64,000 nucleotides of DNA from assembly GCA_905221615.1 (NCBI GenBank), contig CAJNDT010006017.1:295001-359000 (forward strand). Direction: 5' to 3'. The notes under the pieces are model-generated. The model saw only the letters and a program-made list of their open reading frames with translations. It made no database searches and had not been told where the DNA came from. Source of the DNA: Symbiodinium sp. CCMP2592 (Eukaryota; Sar; Dinophyceae; Suessiales; Symbiodiniaceae). This document shows positions 51,501 to 64,000 of the stretch, in pieces (within the stretch, counting starts at the first letter, position 1; each line of letters opens with the position of its first letter). The translations under genes were made by a program, and so were the position numbers.

Positions 51501-54500
51501 CTTTGTATGGTGGAGACTGCAAATCTCAAGGACACTGTAAGTTTGGATCGCCAACGTCCACCCTTGAGTTTTGTATGTTTGTATGGCAGAGACTGCAAAT
51601 GTCAAAGACACTGTAAGTTTGTAACGCCAACGTCCACACTTGAGTTTTGTATTTGTGTATGGCAGAGACTGCAAATGTCAAAGACACTGTAAGTTTGTAA
51701 CGCCAACGTCCACCCTTGAGTTTCGTATTTGTGTCTGGCAGAGACTGCAAATGTCAAAGACACTGTAAGTTTGCAACGCCAACGTCCACCCTTGAGTTTT
51801 GTATGTTTGTATGGCAGAGACTGCAAATGTCAAAGACACTCTAAGCTTGTAACGCCAACGTCCACCCTTGGGTTTTGTATTTTTGTATGGCAGAGACTGC
51901 AAATGTCAAAGACACTGTAAGTTTGTAACGCCAACGTCCACCCTTGAGTTTTGTATTTTTGTATGGCAGAGACTGCAAATGTCAAAGACACTGTAAGTTT
52001 GTAACGCCAACGTCCACCCTTGAGTTTTGTATTTTTGTATGGCAGAGACTGCAAATGTCAAAGACACTGCAAGCTTGTAACGCCAACGTCCACCCTTGAG
52101 TTTTGTATTTTTGTATGGCAGAGACTGCAAATGTCAAAGACACTGTAAGTTTGTAACGCCAACGTCCACCCTTGAGTTTTGTATGTTTGTATGGCAGAGA
52201 CTGCAAATGTCAAAGACACTGTAAGCTTGTAACGCCAACGTCCACCCTTGAGTTTTGTATTTTTGTATGGCAGAGACTGCAAATGTCAAAGACACTGTAA
52301 GCTTGTAACGCCAACGTCCACCCTTGGGTTTTGTATTTTTGTATGGCAGAGACTGCAAATGTCAAAGACACTGTAAGTTTGTAACGCCAACGTCCACCCT
52401 TGAGTTTTGTATTTGTATGGCAGAGACTGCAAATGTCAAGACACTGTAATTTGTGACGCCAACGTCCACCCTTGAGTTTTGTATTTGTGTATCGCAGAGA
52501 CTGCAAATGTCAAAGACACTGTAAGTTTGTAACGCCAACGTCCACCCCAGAGACTGTCAAAGACACTGTAAGTTTGTACGCCAACGTCCATATTCTTGTA
52601 TGGCAGAGACTGCAAATGTCAAAGACACTGTAGGTTTGTAGCGCCAACGTCCACCCTTGAGTTTTGTATTGTTGTATGGCAGAGACTGCAAATGTCAAAG
52701 ACACTGTAAGTTTGTAACGCCAACGTCCACCCTTGAGTTTTGTATTTTCGTATGGCAGAGACTGCAAATGTCAAAGACACTGTAAGTTTGTAACGCCAAC
52801 GTCCACCCTTGAGTTTTGTATTTTTGTATGGCAGAGACTGCAAATGTCAAAGACACTGTAAGTTTGCAACGCCAACGTCCACCTTTGAGTTTTGTATTGT
52901 TGTATGGCAGGGACTGCAAATGTCAAAGACACTGTAAGTTTGTAACGCCAACGTCCACTCTTGAGTTTTGTATTTTCGCATGGCAGAGACTGCAAATGTC
53001 CAAGACACTGTAATTTGTGACGCCAACGTCCACCCTTGAGTTTTTGTATTTTTGTATGGCAGAGACTGCAAATGTCAAAGACACTGTAAGTTTGTAACGC
53101 CAACGTCCACCCTTGAGTTTTGTATGTTTGTATGGCAGAGACTGCAAATGTCAAAGACACTGCAAGTTTGTAACGCCAACGTCCGCCCTTGAGTTTTGTA
53201 TTCTTGTATGGCAGAGACTGCAAATGTCAAAGACACTGTAAGTTGGCAACGCCAACGTCCACCCTTGAGTTTTGTATTTTTTGTATGGCAGAGACTGCAA
53301 ATGTCACAGACACTGTAAGTTTGTAACGCCAACTTCCACCCTTGAGTTTTGTATTTTGGTATGGCAAAGACTGCAAATGTCAAAGACACTGCAAGTTTGT
53401 AGCGCCAACGTCCACCCTTGAGTTTTGTATTTTTGTATGGCAGAGACTGCAAATGTCAAAGACACTGTAAGTTTGTAACGCCAACGTCCACCCTTGGGTT
53501 TTGTATTTTTGTATGGCAGAGACTGCAAATGTCAAAGACACTGTAAGTTTGCAACGCCAACGTCCACCCTTGAGTTTTGTATTTTTGTATCGCAGAGACT
53601 GCAAATGTCAAAGACACTGTAAGTTTGTAACGCCAACGTCCACCCTTGAGTTTTGTATGTTTGTATGGCAGAGACTGCAAATGTCAAAGACACTGTAAGT
53701 TTGTAACACCAACGTCCACCCTTGGGTTTTGTATGTTTGTATGGCGGAGACTGCAAATGTCAAAGACACTGTAAGTTTGTAACGCCAACGTCCACCCTTG
53801 AGTTTTGTATTTTTGTATGGCAGAGACTGCAAATGTCAAAGACACTGTAAGTTTGTAACGCCAACGTCCACCCTTGAGTTTTGTATGTTTGTATGGCAGA
53901 GACTGCAAATGTCAAAGACACTGTAAGTTTGTAACGCCAACGTCCACCCTTGAGTTCTGTATTTTTGTATGGCAGAGACTGCAAATGTCAAAGACACTGT
54001 AAGTTTGTAACGCCAACGTCCACCCTTGAGTTTTGTATTTTTGTATGGCAGAGACTGCAAATGTCAAAGACACTGTAAGTTTGTAACGCCAACGTCCACC
54101 CTTGAGTTTTGTATTTTTGTATGGCAGGGACTGCAAATGTCAAAGACACTGTAAGTTTGTAACGCCAACGTCCACCCTTGGGTTTTTTGTATGGCGGAGA
54201 CTGCAAATGTCAAAGACACTGTAAGCTTGTAACGCCAGCGTCCACCCTTGAGTTTTGTATTGTTGTATGGCAGAGACTGCAAATGTCAAAGACACTGTAA
54301 GTTTGAACGCCAACGTCCACCCTTGAGTTTTGTATGTTTGTATGGCAAAGACTGCAAATGTCAAAGACACTGTAAGTTTGTAACGCCAACGTCCACCCTT
54401 GGGTTTTGTATTGTTGTATGGCAGAGACTGCAAATGTCAAAGACACTGTAAGTTTGTAACGCCAACGTCCACCCTTGAGTTTTGTAGTTTTGTATGGCAG

Positions 54501-57500
54501 AGACTGCAAATGTCAAAGACACTGTAAGTTTGTAACGCCAAGGTCCACCCTTGGGTTTTTTGTATGGCAGAGACTGCAAATGTCAAAGACACTGTAAGTT
54601 TGTAACGCCAACGTCCACCCTTGAGTTTTGTATGTTTGTATGGCAGAGACTGCAAATGTCAAAGACACTGAAAGTTTGTAACGCCAACGTCCGCCCTTAT
54701 TGGGTTTTGTATTTTTGTATGGCAGAGACTGCAAATGTCAAAGACACTGTAAGTTTGTAACGCCAACGTCCACCCTTGAGTTTTGTATGTTTGTATGGCA
54801 GAGACTGCAAATGTCAAAGACACTATAAGTTTGTAACGCCAACGTCCACCCTTGAGTTCTGTATTTTGTATGGCAGAGACTGCAAATGTCAAAGACACTG
54901 TAAGTTTGTAACGCCAACGTCCACCCTTGAGTTTTGTATGTTTGTATGGCAGAGACTGCAAATGTCAAAGACACTGTAAGCTTGTAACGCCAACGTCCAC
55001 CCTTGGGTTTTGTATTTTTGGTATGGCAGAGACTGCAAATGTCAAAGACACTGTAAGTTTGTAACGCCAACGTCCACCCTTGAGTTTTGTATTTTCGCAT
55101 GGCAGCGACTGCAAATGTCCAAGACACTGTAAGTTTGTGACGCCAAGGTCCACCCTTGAGTTTTGTATTGTTGTATGGCAGAGACTGCAAATGTCAAAGA
55201 CACTGTAACGCCAACGTCCACCCTTGAGTTTTGTATGTTGTATGGCAGAGACTGCAAATGTCAAAGACACTGTAAGTTTGTAACGCCAACGTCCACCCTT
55301 GAGTTTTGTATTCTTGTATGGCAGAGACTGCAAATGTCAAAGACACTGTAAGTTTGTAACGCCAACGTCCATCCTTGAGTTTTGTATTTTTGTATGGCAG
55401 AGACTGCAAATGTCAAAGACACTGTAAGTTTGTAATGCCAACGTCCACCCTTTTGTTTTGTATGTTTGTATGGCAGAGACTGCAAATGTCAAAGACACTG
55501 TAAGTTTGTAACGCCAACGTCCACCCTTGGGTTTTGTATTTTTGTATGGCAGAGACTACAAATGTCAAAGACACTGTAAGTTTGTAACGCCAACGTCCAC
55601 CCTTGAGTTTTGTATTTTTGTATGGCAAAGACTGCAAATGTCAAAGACACTGTAAGTTTGTAATGCCAACGTCCACCCTTGAGTTTTGTATTTTTGTATG
55701 GCAGAGACTGCAAATGTCAAAGACACTGTAAGTTTGTAACGCCAACGTCCACCCTTGAGTTTTGTATTTTTGTATGGCAGAGACTGCAAATGTCAAAGAC
55801 ACTGTAAGTTTGTAACGCCAAGGTCCACCCTTGGGTTTTGTATTTTTGTATGGCAGAGACTGCAAATGTGAAAGACACTGTAAGTTTGTAACGCCAACGT
55901 CCACCCTTGAGTTTTGTATTTTTGCATGGCAGAGACTGCAAATGTCAAAGACGCTGTAAGTTTGTAACGCCAACGTCCACCCTTGAGTTTTGTATTTTTG
56001 TATCGCAGAGACTGCAAATGTCAAAGACACTGTAAGCTTGTAACGCCAACGTCCACCCTTGAGTTTTGTATTTGTGTATGGCAGAGACTGCAAATGTCAA
56101 AGACACTGTAAATTTGTAACACCAACGTCCACCCTTGAGTTTTGTATGTTTGTATGGCAGAGACTGCAAATGCCAAAGACACTGTAAGTTTGTAACGCCA
56201 ACGTCCACCCTTGAGTTTTGTATTTTTGTGTGGCAGAGACTGCAAATGTCAAAGACACTGAAAGTTTGTAACGCCAACGTCCGCCCTTATTAGGTTTTGT
56301 ATTTTTGTATGGCAGAGACTGCAAATGTCAAAGACATTGTAAGTTTGTAACGCCAACGTCCACCCTTGAGTTTTGTATGTTTGTATGGCAGAGACTGCAA
56401 ATCTCAAAGACACTGTAAGTTTGTAACGCCAACGTCCACCCTTGAGTTCTGTATTTTTGTATGGCAGAGACTGCAAATGTCAAAGACACTGTAAGTTTGT
56501 AACGCCAACGTCCACCCTTGAGTTTTGTATTTTTGTATGGCAGAGACTGCAAATGTCAAAGACACTGTAAGTTTGTAACGCCAACGTCCACCCTTGAGTT
56601 TTGTATGTTTGTATGGCAGAGACTGCAAATGTCAAAGACACTATAAGTTTGTAACGCCAACGTCCACCCTTGAGTTTTGTATTTTTGTATGGCAGAGACT
56701 GCAAATGTCAAAGACACTGTTATTTTGTAACGCCAACGTCCACCCTTGAGTTTTGTATTTTTGTATGGCGGAGATGGTGGCAGAGACTGCAAATGTCAAA
56801 GACACTGCAAGTTTGTAACGCCAACGTCCACCCTTGAGTTTTGTATTTTTGTATGGCAGAGACTGCAAATGTCAAAGACACTGTAAGTTTGTAACGCCAA
56901 CGTCCACCCTTGAGTTTTGTATTTTTGTATGGCAGAGACTGCAAATGTCAAAGACACTGTAAGTTTGTAACGCCAACGTCCACCCTTGAGTTTGTATTTT
57001 GTATGGCAGAGACTGCAAATGTCAAAGACACTGTAAGTTTGTAACGCCAACGTCCACCCTTGAGTTTTGTATGTTTGTATTGCAGAGATTGCAAATGTCA
57101 AAGACACTGTAAGTTTGTAACGCCCACGTCCACCCTTGAGTTTTGTATTTTTGTATGGCAGAGACTGCAAATGTCAAAGACACTGTAAGTTTGTAACGCC
57201 AACGTCCACCCTTGAGTTGCAAATGTCAAAGACACTGTAAGTTTGTAACGCCAACGTCCACCCTTGGGTTTTGGATTGTTGTATGGCAGAGACTGCAAAT
57301 GTCAAAGACACTGTAAGTTTGTAACGCCAAGGTCCACCCTTGAGTTTTGTATTTTTGTATGGCAGAGACTGCAAATGTCAAAGACACTGTAAGTTTGTAA
57401 CGCCAACGTCCACCCTTGAGTTTTGTATTTTTGTATGGCAGAGACTGCAAATGTCAAAGACACTATAAGTTTGTAACGCCAACGTCCACCCTTGAGTTTT

Positions 57501-57750
57501 GTATTTTTGTATGGCAGAGACTGCAAATGTCAAAGACACTGTAAGTTTGTAACGCCAACGTCCACACTTGGGTTTTGTATTTTTGCATGGCACAGACTGC
57601 AAATGTCAAAGACACTGTAAGTTTGTAAAGCCAACGTCCACCCTTGAGTTTTGTATTTTTGTATGGCAGAGACTGCAAATGTCAAAGACACTGTAAGTTT
57701 GTAACGCCAACGTCCACCCTTGAGTTTTGTTTTGTTGTATGGCAAAGACT
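51500..57750. repeat. 76-bp satellite, homogeneous part
   Basis: Tandem monomers of 76 bp, for example GCAGAGACTGCAAATGTCAA then AGACACTGTAAGTTTGTAAC then GCCAACGTCCACCCTTGAGT then TTTGTATTTTTGTATG. Units differ by few bases. Because 76 is not a multiple of 3, three units read in all frames produce recurring 74-codon frames that each end in a stop; these are not genes. Confidence 0.97.
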
Positions 57751-60700
57751 GCAAATGTCAAAGACCACTGTAAGTTTGTGACGCCAACGTCCACCCTTGG
57801 GTTTTGTATTTTTGTATGGCAGAGACTGCAAATGTCAAAAGAAACTGTAAGTTTGTAACGCCAACGTCCACCCTTGAGTTTTGTATTTTTGTATGTCGGA
57901 GACTGCAAATGTCAAAGACACTGTAAGTTTGTAACGCCAACGTCCACCCTTGAGTTTTGTATTTTTGTATGGCAGAGGCAAATGTCAAAGACACTTGCAA
58001 GTTTGTAACGCCAACCGTCCACCTTTGAGTTTGTATTTTGGCAGAGACTGCAAATGTCAACAGACACTGGAAGTTTGTAACGCCAACGTCCACCCTGAGT
58101 TTTGTATTTTTGTATGGCAGAGGACTGCAAATGTCAAAGACACTGTAAGTTTGTAACGCCAACGTCCACCCTTGGGGTTTTTGTATGGCGGAGACTGCAA
58201 ATGTCAAAGACACTGTAAGCTTGTAACGCCAGCGTCCACCCTTGAGTTTTGTATTGTTGTATGGCAGAGACTGCAAATGTCAAAGACACTGTAAGTTTGT
58301 AACGCCAACGTCCACCCTTGAGTTTTGTATATTTGTATGGCAGAGACTACAAATGTCAAAGACACTGTAAGTTTGTAACGCCAACGTCCACCCTTGAGTT
58401 TTGTATTGTTGTATGGCAAAGACTGCAAATGTCAAAGACACTGTAAGCTTGTAACGCCAACGTCCACCCTTGAGTTTTGTATTTTTGTATGGCAGAGACT
58501 GCAAATGTCAAAGACACTGTAAGTTTGTAACGCCTCCACCCTTGAGTTTTGTATGTTTGTATGGCAGAGACTGCAAATGTCAAAGACACTGTAAGTTTGT
58601 AACGCCAACGTCCACCCTTGGGTTTTGTATTTTTGGTATGGCAGAGACTGCAAATGTCAAAGACACTGTAAGTTTGTAACGCCAACGTCCACCCTTGAGT
58701 TTTGTATTTCCGCATGGCAGCGACTGCAAATGTCCAAAACACTGTAAGTTTGTGACGCCAAGGTCCACCCTTGAGTTTTGTATTGTATGGCAGAGACTGC
58801 AAATGTCAAAGACACTGTAAGTTTGTAACGCCAACGTCCACCCTTGAGTTTTGTATTTTTGTATGGCAGAGAATGCAAATGTCAAAGACACTGCAAGTTT
58901 GTAACGCCAACGTCCACCCTTGAGTTTTGTATTTTTGTATGGCAGAGACTGCAAATGTCAAAGACACTGTAAGTTTGTAACGCCAACGTCCACCCTTGAG
59001 TTTTGTATTTTTGTATGGCAGAGACTGCAAATGTCAAAGACACTGTAAGTTTGTAACGCCAACGTCCACCTTTGAGTTTTGTATTTTTGTATGGCAGAGA
59101 CCACAAATGTGACACTGTATGGTCCACCCTTGAGTTTTGTATTTTTGCATGGCAGAAGACTGCAAAGTCAAAGACACTGACGCTTGTAACGCCAACGTAC
59201 ACCCTTGAGTTTTGTATTTGTATCGCAGAGCCTGCAAATGTCAAAGACACTGGAAGCTGTAACGCCAACGTCCACCTTGAGTTTTGTATTTTTGTATGGC
59301 AGAGACTGCAAATTCAAGCACTGTAATTTGTAACGCCAAAGTCAGCCTTGAGTTTTGTATTTTTGTTATGCGGAGACTGCGAAATGTCAAAGACACTGCC
59401 AAGTTGTAACGACAACGTCAACCTTGTGCGTTTTGTATTTTGGTATGGCAGAGACTGCCAAAGGTTCAAAGGACACTGTAAGTTTGTAACGCCAAACGTC
59501 ACCCTTGAGTTTTTTATTTTTGTATGGCAGAGAGCTGCAAATCTAAAGACACTGTAAGTTGTGGTAACGACAACGTCCAACCTTAGTTTGTATTGTTGTA
59601 TGGCAGAGACTGCAAATGTCAAAGACACTGTAAGTTTGTAACGCCAACGTCCACCCTTGAGTTTTGTATTTTTGTATGGCAGAGACTGCAAATGTCAAGG
59701 ACACGGTAAGTTTGTAACGCCAACGTCCACCCTTGAGTTTTGTATGTTTGTATGGCAGAGACTGCAAATGTCAAAGACACTGTAAGTTTGTAACGCCAAC
59801 GTCCACCCTTGAGTTCTGTATTTTTGTATGGCAGAGACGCAAATGTTCAAAGGACACTGTTTAAGTTTGTAAACGCCAACCGTCCACCTTGAGTTGCAAA
59901 GTCAAAACACTGTAAGTTTGTAACGCAAACGTTCCACCCTTGGGTTTGGCTTGTTGTATGGCAGAGGACTGCAAATGTCAAAGAAACTGTAAGTTTATGT
60001 TAACGCCAACGTCCACCCTTGAGTTTGTTATTTTGTATGGCAGAGGACTGCACTGTCAAAGACACTGTAGTGTGTAACGCCAACGTCCACCCTTGAGTTT
60101 TGTATTTTTGTATGGCAGAGACTGCAAATGTCAAAGACACTATAAGTTTGTAACGCCAACGTCCACCCTTGAGTTTTGTATTTTTGTATGGCAGAGACTG
60201 CAAATGTCAAAGACACTGTAAGTTTGTAACGCCAACGTCCACACTTGGGTTTTGTATTTTTGCATGGCACAGACTGCAAATGTCAAAGACACTGTAAGTT
60301 TGTAAAGCCAACGTCCACCCTTGAGTTTTGTATTTTTGTATGGCAGAGACTGCAAATGTCAAAGACACTGTAAGTTTGTAACGCCAACGTCCACCCTTGA
60401 GTTTTGTATTGTTGTATGGCAAAGACTGCAAATGTCAAAGACACTGTACGTTTGTGACGCCAACGTCCACCCTTGAGTTTTGTATTTTTGTATGGCAGAG
60501 ACTGCAAATGTCAAAGACACTGCAAGTTTGTAACGCCAACGTCCACCTTTGAGTTTTGTATTTTTGTATGGCAGAGACTGCAAATGTCAAAGACACTGTA
60601 AGTTTGTAACGCCAACGTCCACCCTTGAGTTTTGTATTTTTGTATGGCAGAGACTGCAAATGTCAAAGACACTGTAAGTTTGTAACGCCAACGTCCACCC

Positions 60701-63700
60701 TTGGGGTTTTTGTATGGCGGAGACTGCAAATGTCAAAGACACTGTAAGCTTGTAACGCCAGCGTCCACCCTTGAGTTTTGTATTTTTGTATGGCAGAGAC
60801 TGCAAATGTCAAAGACACTGTAAGTTTGTAACGCCAACGTCCACCCTTGAGTTTTGGATATTTGTATGGCAGAGACTACAAATGTCAAAGACACTGTAAG
60901 TTTGTAACGCCAACGTCCACCCTTGAGTTTTGTATTGTTGTATGGCAAAGACTGCAAATGTCAAAGACACTGTAAGCTTGTAACGCCAACGTCCACCCTT
61001 GAGTTTTGTATTTTTGTATGGCAGAGACTGCAAATGTCAAAGACACTGTAAGTTTGTAACGCCTCCACCCTTGAGTTTTGTATGTTTGTATGGCAGAGAC
61101 TGCAAATGTCAAAGACACTGTAAGTTTGTAACGCCAACGTCCACCCTTGGGTTTTGTATTTTTGGTATGGCAGAGACTGCAAATGTCAAAGACACTGTAA
61201 GTTTGTAACGCCAACGTCCACCCTTGAGTTTTGTATTTCCGCATGGCAGCGACTGCAAATGTCCAAAACACTGTAAGTTTGTGACGCCAAGGTCCACCCT
61301 TGAGTTTTGTATTGTATGGCAGAGACTGCAAATGTCAAAGACACTGTAAGTTTGTAACGCCAACGTCCACCCTTGAGTTTTGTATTTTTGTATGGCAGAG
61401 AATGCAAATGTCAAAGACACTGCAAGTTTGTAACGCCAACGTCCACCCTTGAGTTTTGTATTTTTGTATGGCAGAGACTGCAAATGTCAAAGACACTGTA
61501 AGTTTGTAACGCCAACGTCCACCCTTGAGTTTTGTATTTTTGTATGGCAGAGACTGCAAATGTCAAAGACACTGTAAGTTTGTAACGCCCACGTCCACCC
61601 TTGGGTTTTGTATTTTTGTATGGCAGAGACCACAAATGTCAAAGACACTGTAAGTTTGTAACGCCCACGTCCACCCTTGAGTTTTGTATTTTTGCATGGC
61701 AGAGACTGCAAATGTCAAAGACACTGTAAGTTTGTAACGCCAACGTCCACCCTTGAGTTTTGTATTTTTGTATCGCAGAGACTGCAAATGTCAAAGACAC
61801 TGTAAGTTGTAAAACGCCAACGTTCCACCGTAGGTTTATATTTTTTGTATGGCAGAGGGATGCAAATGTCAAAGGACACTGTAGTTGGTAACGCCAAAGT
61901 CCACCCTTAGTTTGTGTATGTTGTATGGCGGAGAGGGACTTGCAAATGTCAAAGGCCACTGCAAGTTTGTAAAGCCAACGTCCACCTTTGAGGTTTGTAT
62001 GTTGGATGGCGAGACTCGGCAAGTCAAAGGACACGCTAGGTGTAACGCCAACGTCCACACTTGGGTTTTGCATTTTGTATGGCAGAGAATGCCAAAATCT
62101 CAAAGACAATGTACGTGTGTAACGGCCATCGTCAACACCCTTGAGGTTGTATTGTGTATGGCAGAGACTGCAATGTCAAAGACACTTGTAAGTTTGTAAA
62201 CGCCAACGTCCACCCTTGAGGTTTGTATTTTTTGTATGGCAGAGACTCTGCAAATGTCAAACGACACTGAGTTTGTAACGCCAACGTCCACCCTTGAGTT
62301 TTGTATGTTTGTATTGCAGAGATTGCAAATGTCAAAGACACTGTAAGTTTGTAACGCCCACGTCCACCCTTGAGTTTTGTATTTTTGTATGGCAGAGACT
62401 GCAAATGTCAAAGACACTGTAAGTTTGTAACGCCAACGTCCACCCTTGAGTTGCAAATGTCAAAGACACTGTAAGTTTGTAACGCCAACGTCCACCCTTG
62501 GGTTTTGGATTGTTGTATGGCAGAGACTGCAAATGTCAAAGACACTGTAAGTTTGTAACGCCAAGGTCCACCCTTGAGTTTTGTATTTTTGTATGGCAGA
62601 GACTGCAAATGTCAAAGACACTGTAAGTTTGTAACGCCAACGTCCACCCTTGAGTTTTGTATTTTTGTATGGCAGAGACTGCAAATGTCAAAGACACTAT
62701 AAGTTTGTAACGCCAACGTCCACCCTTGAGTTTTGTATTTTTGTATGGCAGAGACTGCAAATGTCAAAGACACTGTAAGTTTGTAACGCCAACGTCCACA
62801 CTTGGGTTTTGTATTTTTGCATGGCACAGACTGCAAATGTCAAAGACACTGTAAGTTTGTAAAGCCAACGTCCACCCTTGAGTTTTGTATTTTTGTATGG
62901 CAGAGACTGCAAATGTCAAAGACACTGTAAGTTTGTAACGCCAACGTCCACCCTTGAGTTTTGTATTGTTGTATGGCAAAGACTGCAAATGTCAAAGACA
63001 CTGTAAGTTTGTGACGCCAACGTCCACCCTTGAGTTTTGTATTTTTGTATGGCAGAGACTGCAAATGTCAAAGACACTGTAAGTTTGTAACGCCAACGTC
63101 CACCTTGAGTTTTGTATTTTTGTATGGCAGAGACTGCAAATGTCAAAGACACTGTAAGTTTGTAACGCCAACGTCCACCCTTGAGTTTTGTATTTTTGTA
63201 TGGCAGAGACTGCAAATGTCAAAGACACTGTAAGTTTGTAACGCCAACGTCCACCCTTGGGGTTTTTGTATGGCGGAGACTGCAAATGTCAAAGACACTG
63301 TAAGCTTGTAACGCCAGCGTCCACCCTTGAGTTTTGTATTGTTGTATGGCAGAGACTGCAAATGTCAAAGACACTGTAAGTTTGTAACGCCAACGTCCAC
63401 CCTTGAGTTTTGGATATTTGTATGGCAGAGACTACAAATGTCAAAGACACTGTAAGTTTGTAACGCCAACGTCCACCCTTGAGTTTTGTATTGTTGTATG
63501 GCAAAGACTGCAAATGTCAAAGACACTGTAAGCTTGTAACGCCAACGTCCACCCTTGAGTTTTGTATTTTTGTATGGCAGAGACTGCAAATGTCAAAGAC
63601 ACTGTAAGTTTGTAACGCCTCCACCCTTGAGTTTTGTATGTTTGTATGGCAGAGACTGCAAATGTCAAAGACACTGTAAGTTTGTAACGCCAACGTCCAC

Positions 63701-64000
63701 CCTTGGGTTTTGTATTTTTGGTATGGCAGAGACTGCAAATGTCAAAGACACTGTAAGTTTGTAACGCCAACGTCCACCCTTGAGTTTTGTATTTCCGCAT
63801 GGCAGCGACTGCAAATGTCCAAAACACTGTAAGTTTGTGACGCCAAGGTCCACCCTTGAGTTTTGTATTGTATGGCAGAGACTGCAAATGTCAAAGACAC
63901 TGTAAGTTTGTAACGCCAACGTCCACCCTTGAGTTTTGTATTTTTGTATGGCAGAGAATGCAAATGTCAAAGACACTGCAAGTTTGTAACGCCAACGTCC
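57022..64000. repeat. 76-bp satellite with higher-order repeat of ~2.5-2.6 kb
   Basis: Marker variants recur in order: a deleted junction AACGCCTCCACCC at 58531, 61060 and 63616 (spacings 2529 and 2556), a short unit GAGTTGCAAATGTCAAAGAC at 57216 and 62450 with a degraded copy near 59893, and TTGGGGTTTTTGTATGGCGG at 58173, 60702 and 63258. The array continues beyond the window. Patches at ~57960-58160, 59100-59580, 59840-60070 and 61800-62275 are dense in single-base indels, like uncorrected long reads. Confidence 0.9.

Noticed and set aside
51500-64000. Dozens of ~74-codon ORFs (MQSLPYKNTKLKGG...)
   Set aside because: They arise because three 76-bp monomers are read through all frames and each ends in a stop; they are a property of the satellite.

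Overview
The window looks like nuclear DNA of a dinoflagellate, probably a Symbiodiniaceae-like or related genome. The evidence is indirect: sparse intron-bearing coding, a kinase gene that needs a GC-AG intron with an AG|G acceptor, a 21-nt sequence at 46848-46868 resembling a genomic relict of the dinoflagellate spliced leader, CCCTAAA-type telomere-like units at 43.55 kb, and very abundant microsatellites and satellites. No rRNA or tRNA gene was recognised. A 100-N scaffold gap sits at 5820-5919.

The left half (1-31.2 kb) is dominated by an unusual multi-gene retroelement, all copies on the minus strand. There are two diverged families. Family A has a complete copy at 19509-30378 and a near-identical copy at 1-5819, cut by the window edge and by the gap. 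Family B has one complete copy at 10839-19463. Each complete copy is bounded by direct terminal repeats (372 bp in A, 412 bp in B), and each terminal repeat abuts (CA)n. The two elements lie head-to-tail, separated only by CA repeat, inside one large CA microsatellite locus (10557-31195).

The core of the element is a gag-like ORF2 followed in the same frame, across a single UGA codon, by ORF3, which carries an N-terminal GIY-YIG nuclease and a reverse transcriptase with YVDN in motif C. The domain order matches permuted Penelope-like elements (Chlamys/Naiad type). Around this core are small ORFs found in both families: an Arg/Ser-rich protein with an HGT-motif C-terminal domain (ORF1), an SR-like tryptophan-rich protein (ORF6), a Lys-rich protein with a C-x10-C-x-C-H-x6-C knuckle (ORF7), and a small protein with a ubiquitin-like pattern (ORF8). 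Two coiled-coil ORFs (ORF4, ORF5) occur only in A. ORF1 is upstream of the core in A and downstream in B. The terminal repeats of A and B differ strongly in sequence but share an RNA architecture with covarying crossing helices and invariant loops. I regard this polycistronic retroelement as the main discovery candidate.

The middle (5.9-10.5 kb and 31.2-48.5 kb) holds a protein kinase gene at 31.5-32.4 kb, several low-confidence coding-like segments, a dispersed repeat family built on TTCGCGTGAGCGA units (32.5-34.3 kb and 43.7-45.0 kb), a duplicated 0.3-kb segment (35.8 and 40.3 kb), a self-complementary GTGCGTAC-rich block at 42.2-42.7 kb, and many simple repeats.

The right end (48.55-64.0 kb) is a satellite array of a 76-bp monomer, diverged at its left edge and carrying a higher-order repeat of about 2.5 kb at its right. 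Patches dense in single-base indels suggest uncorrected long-read error there.
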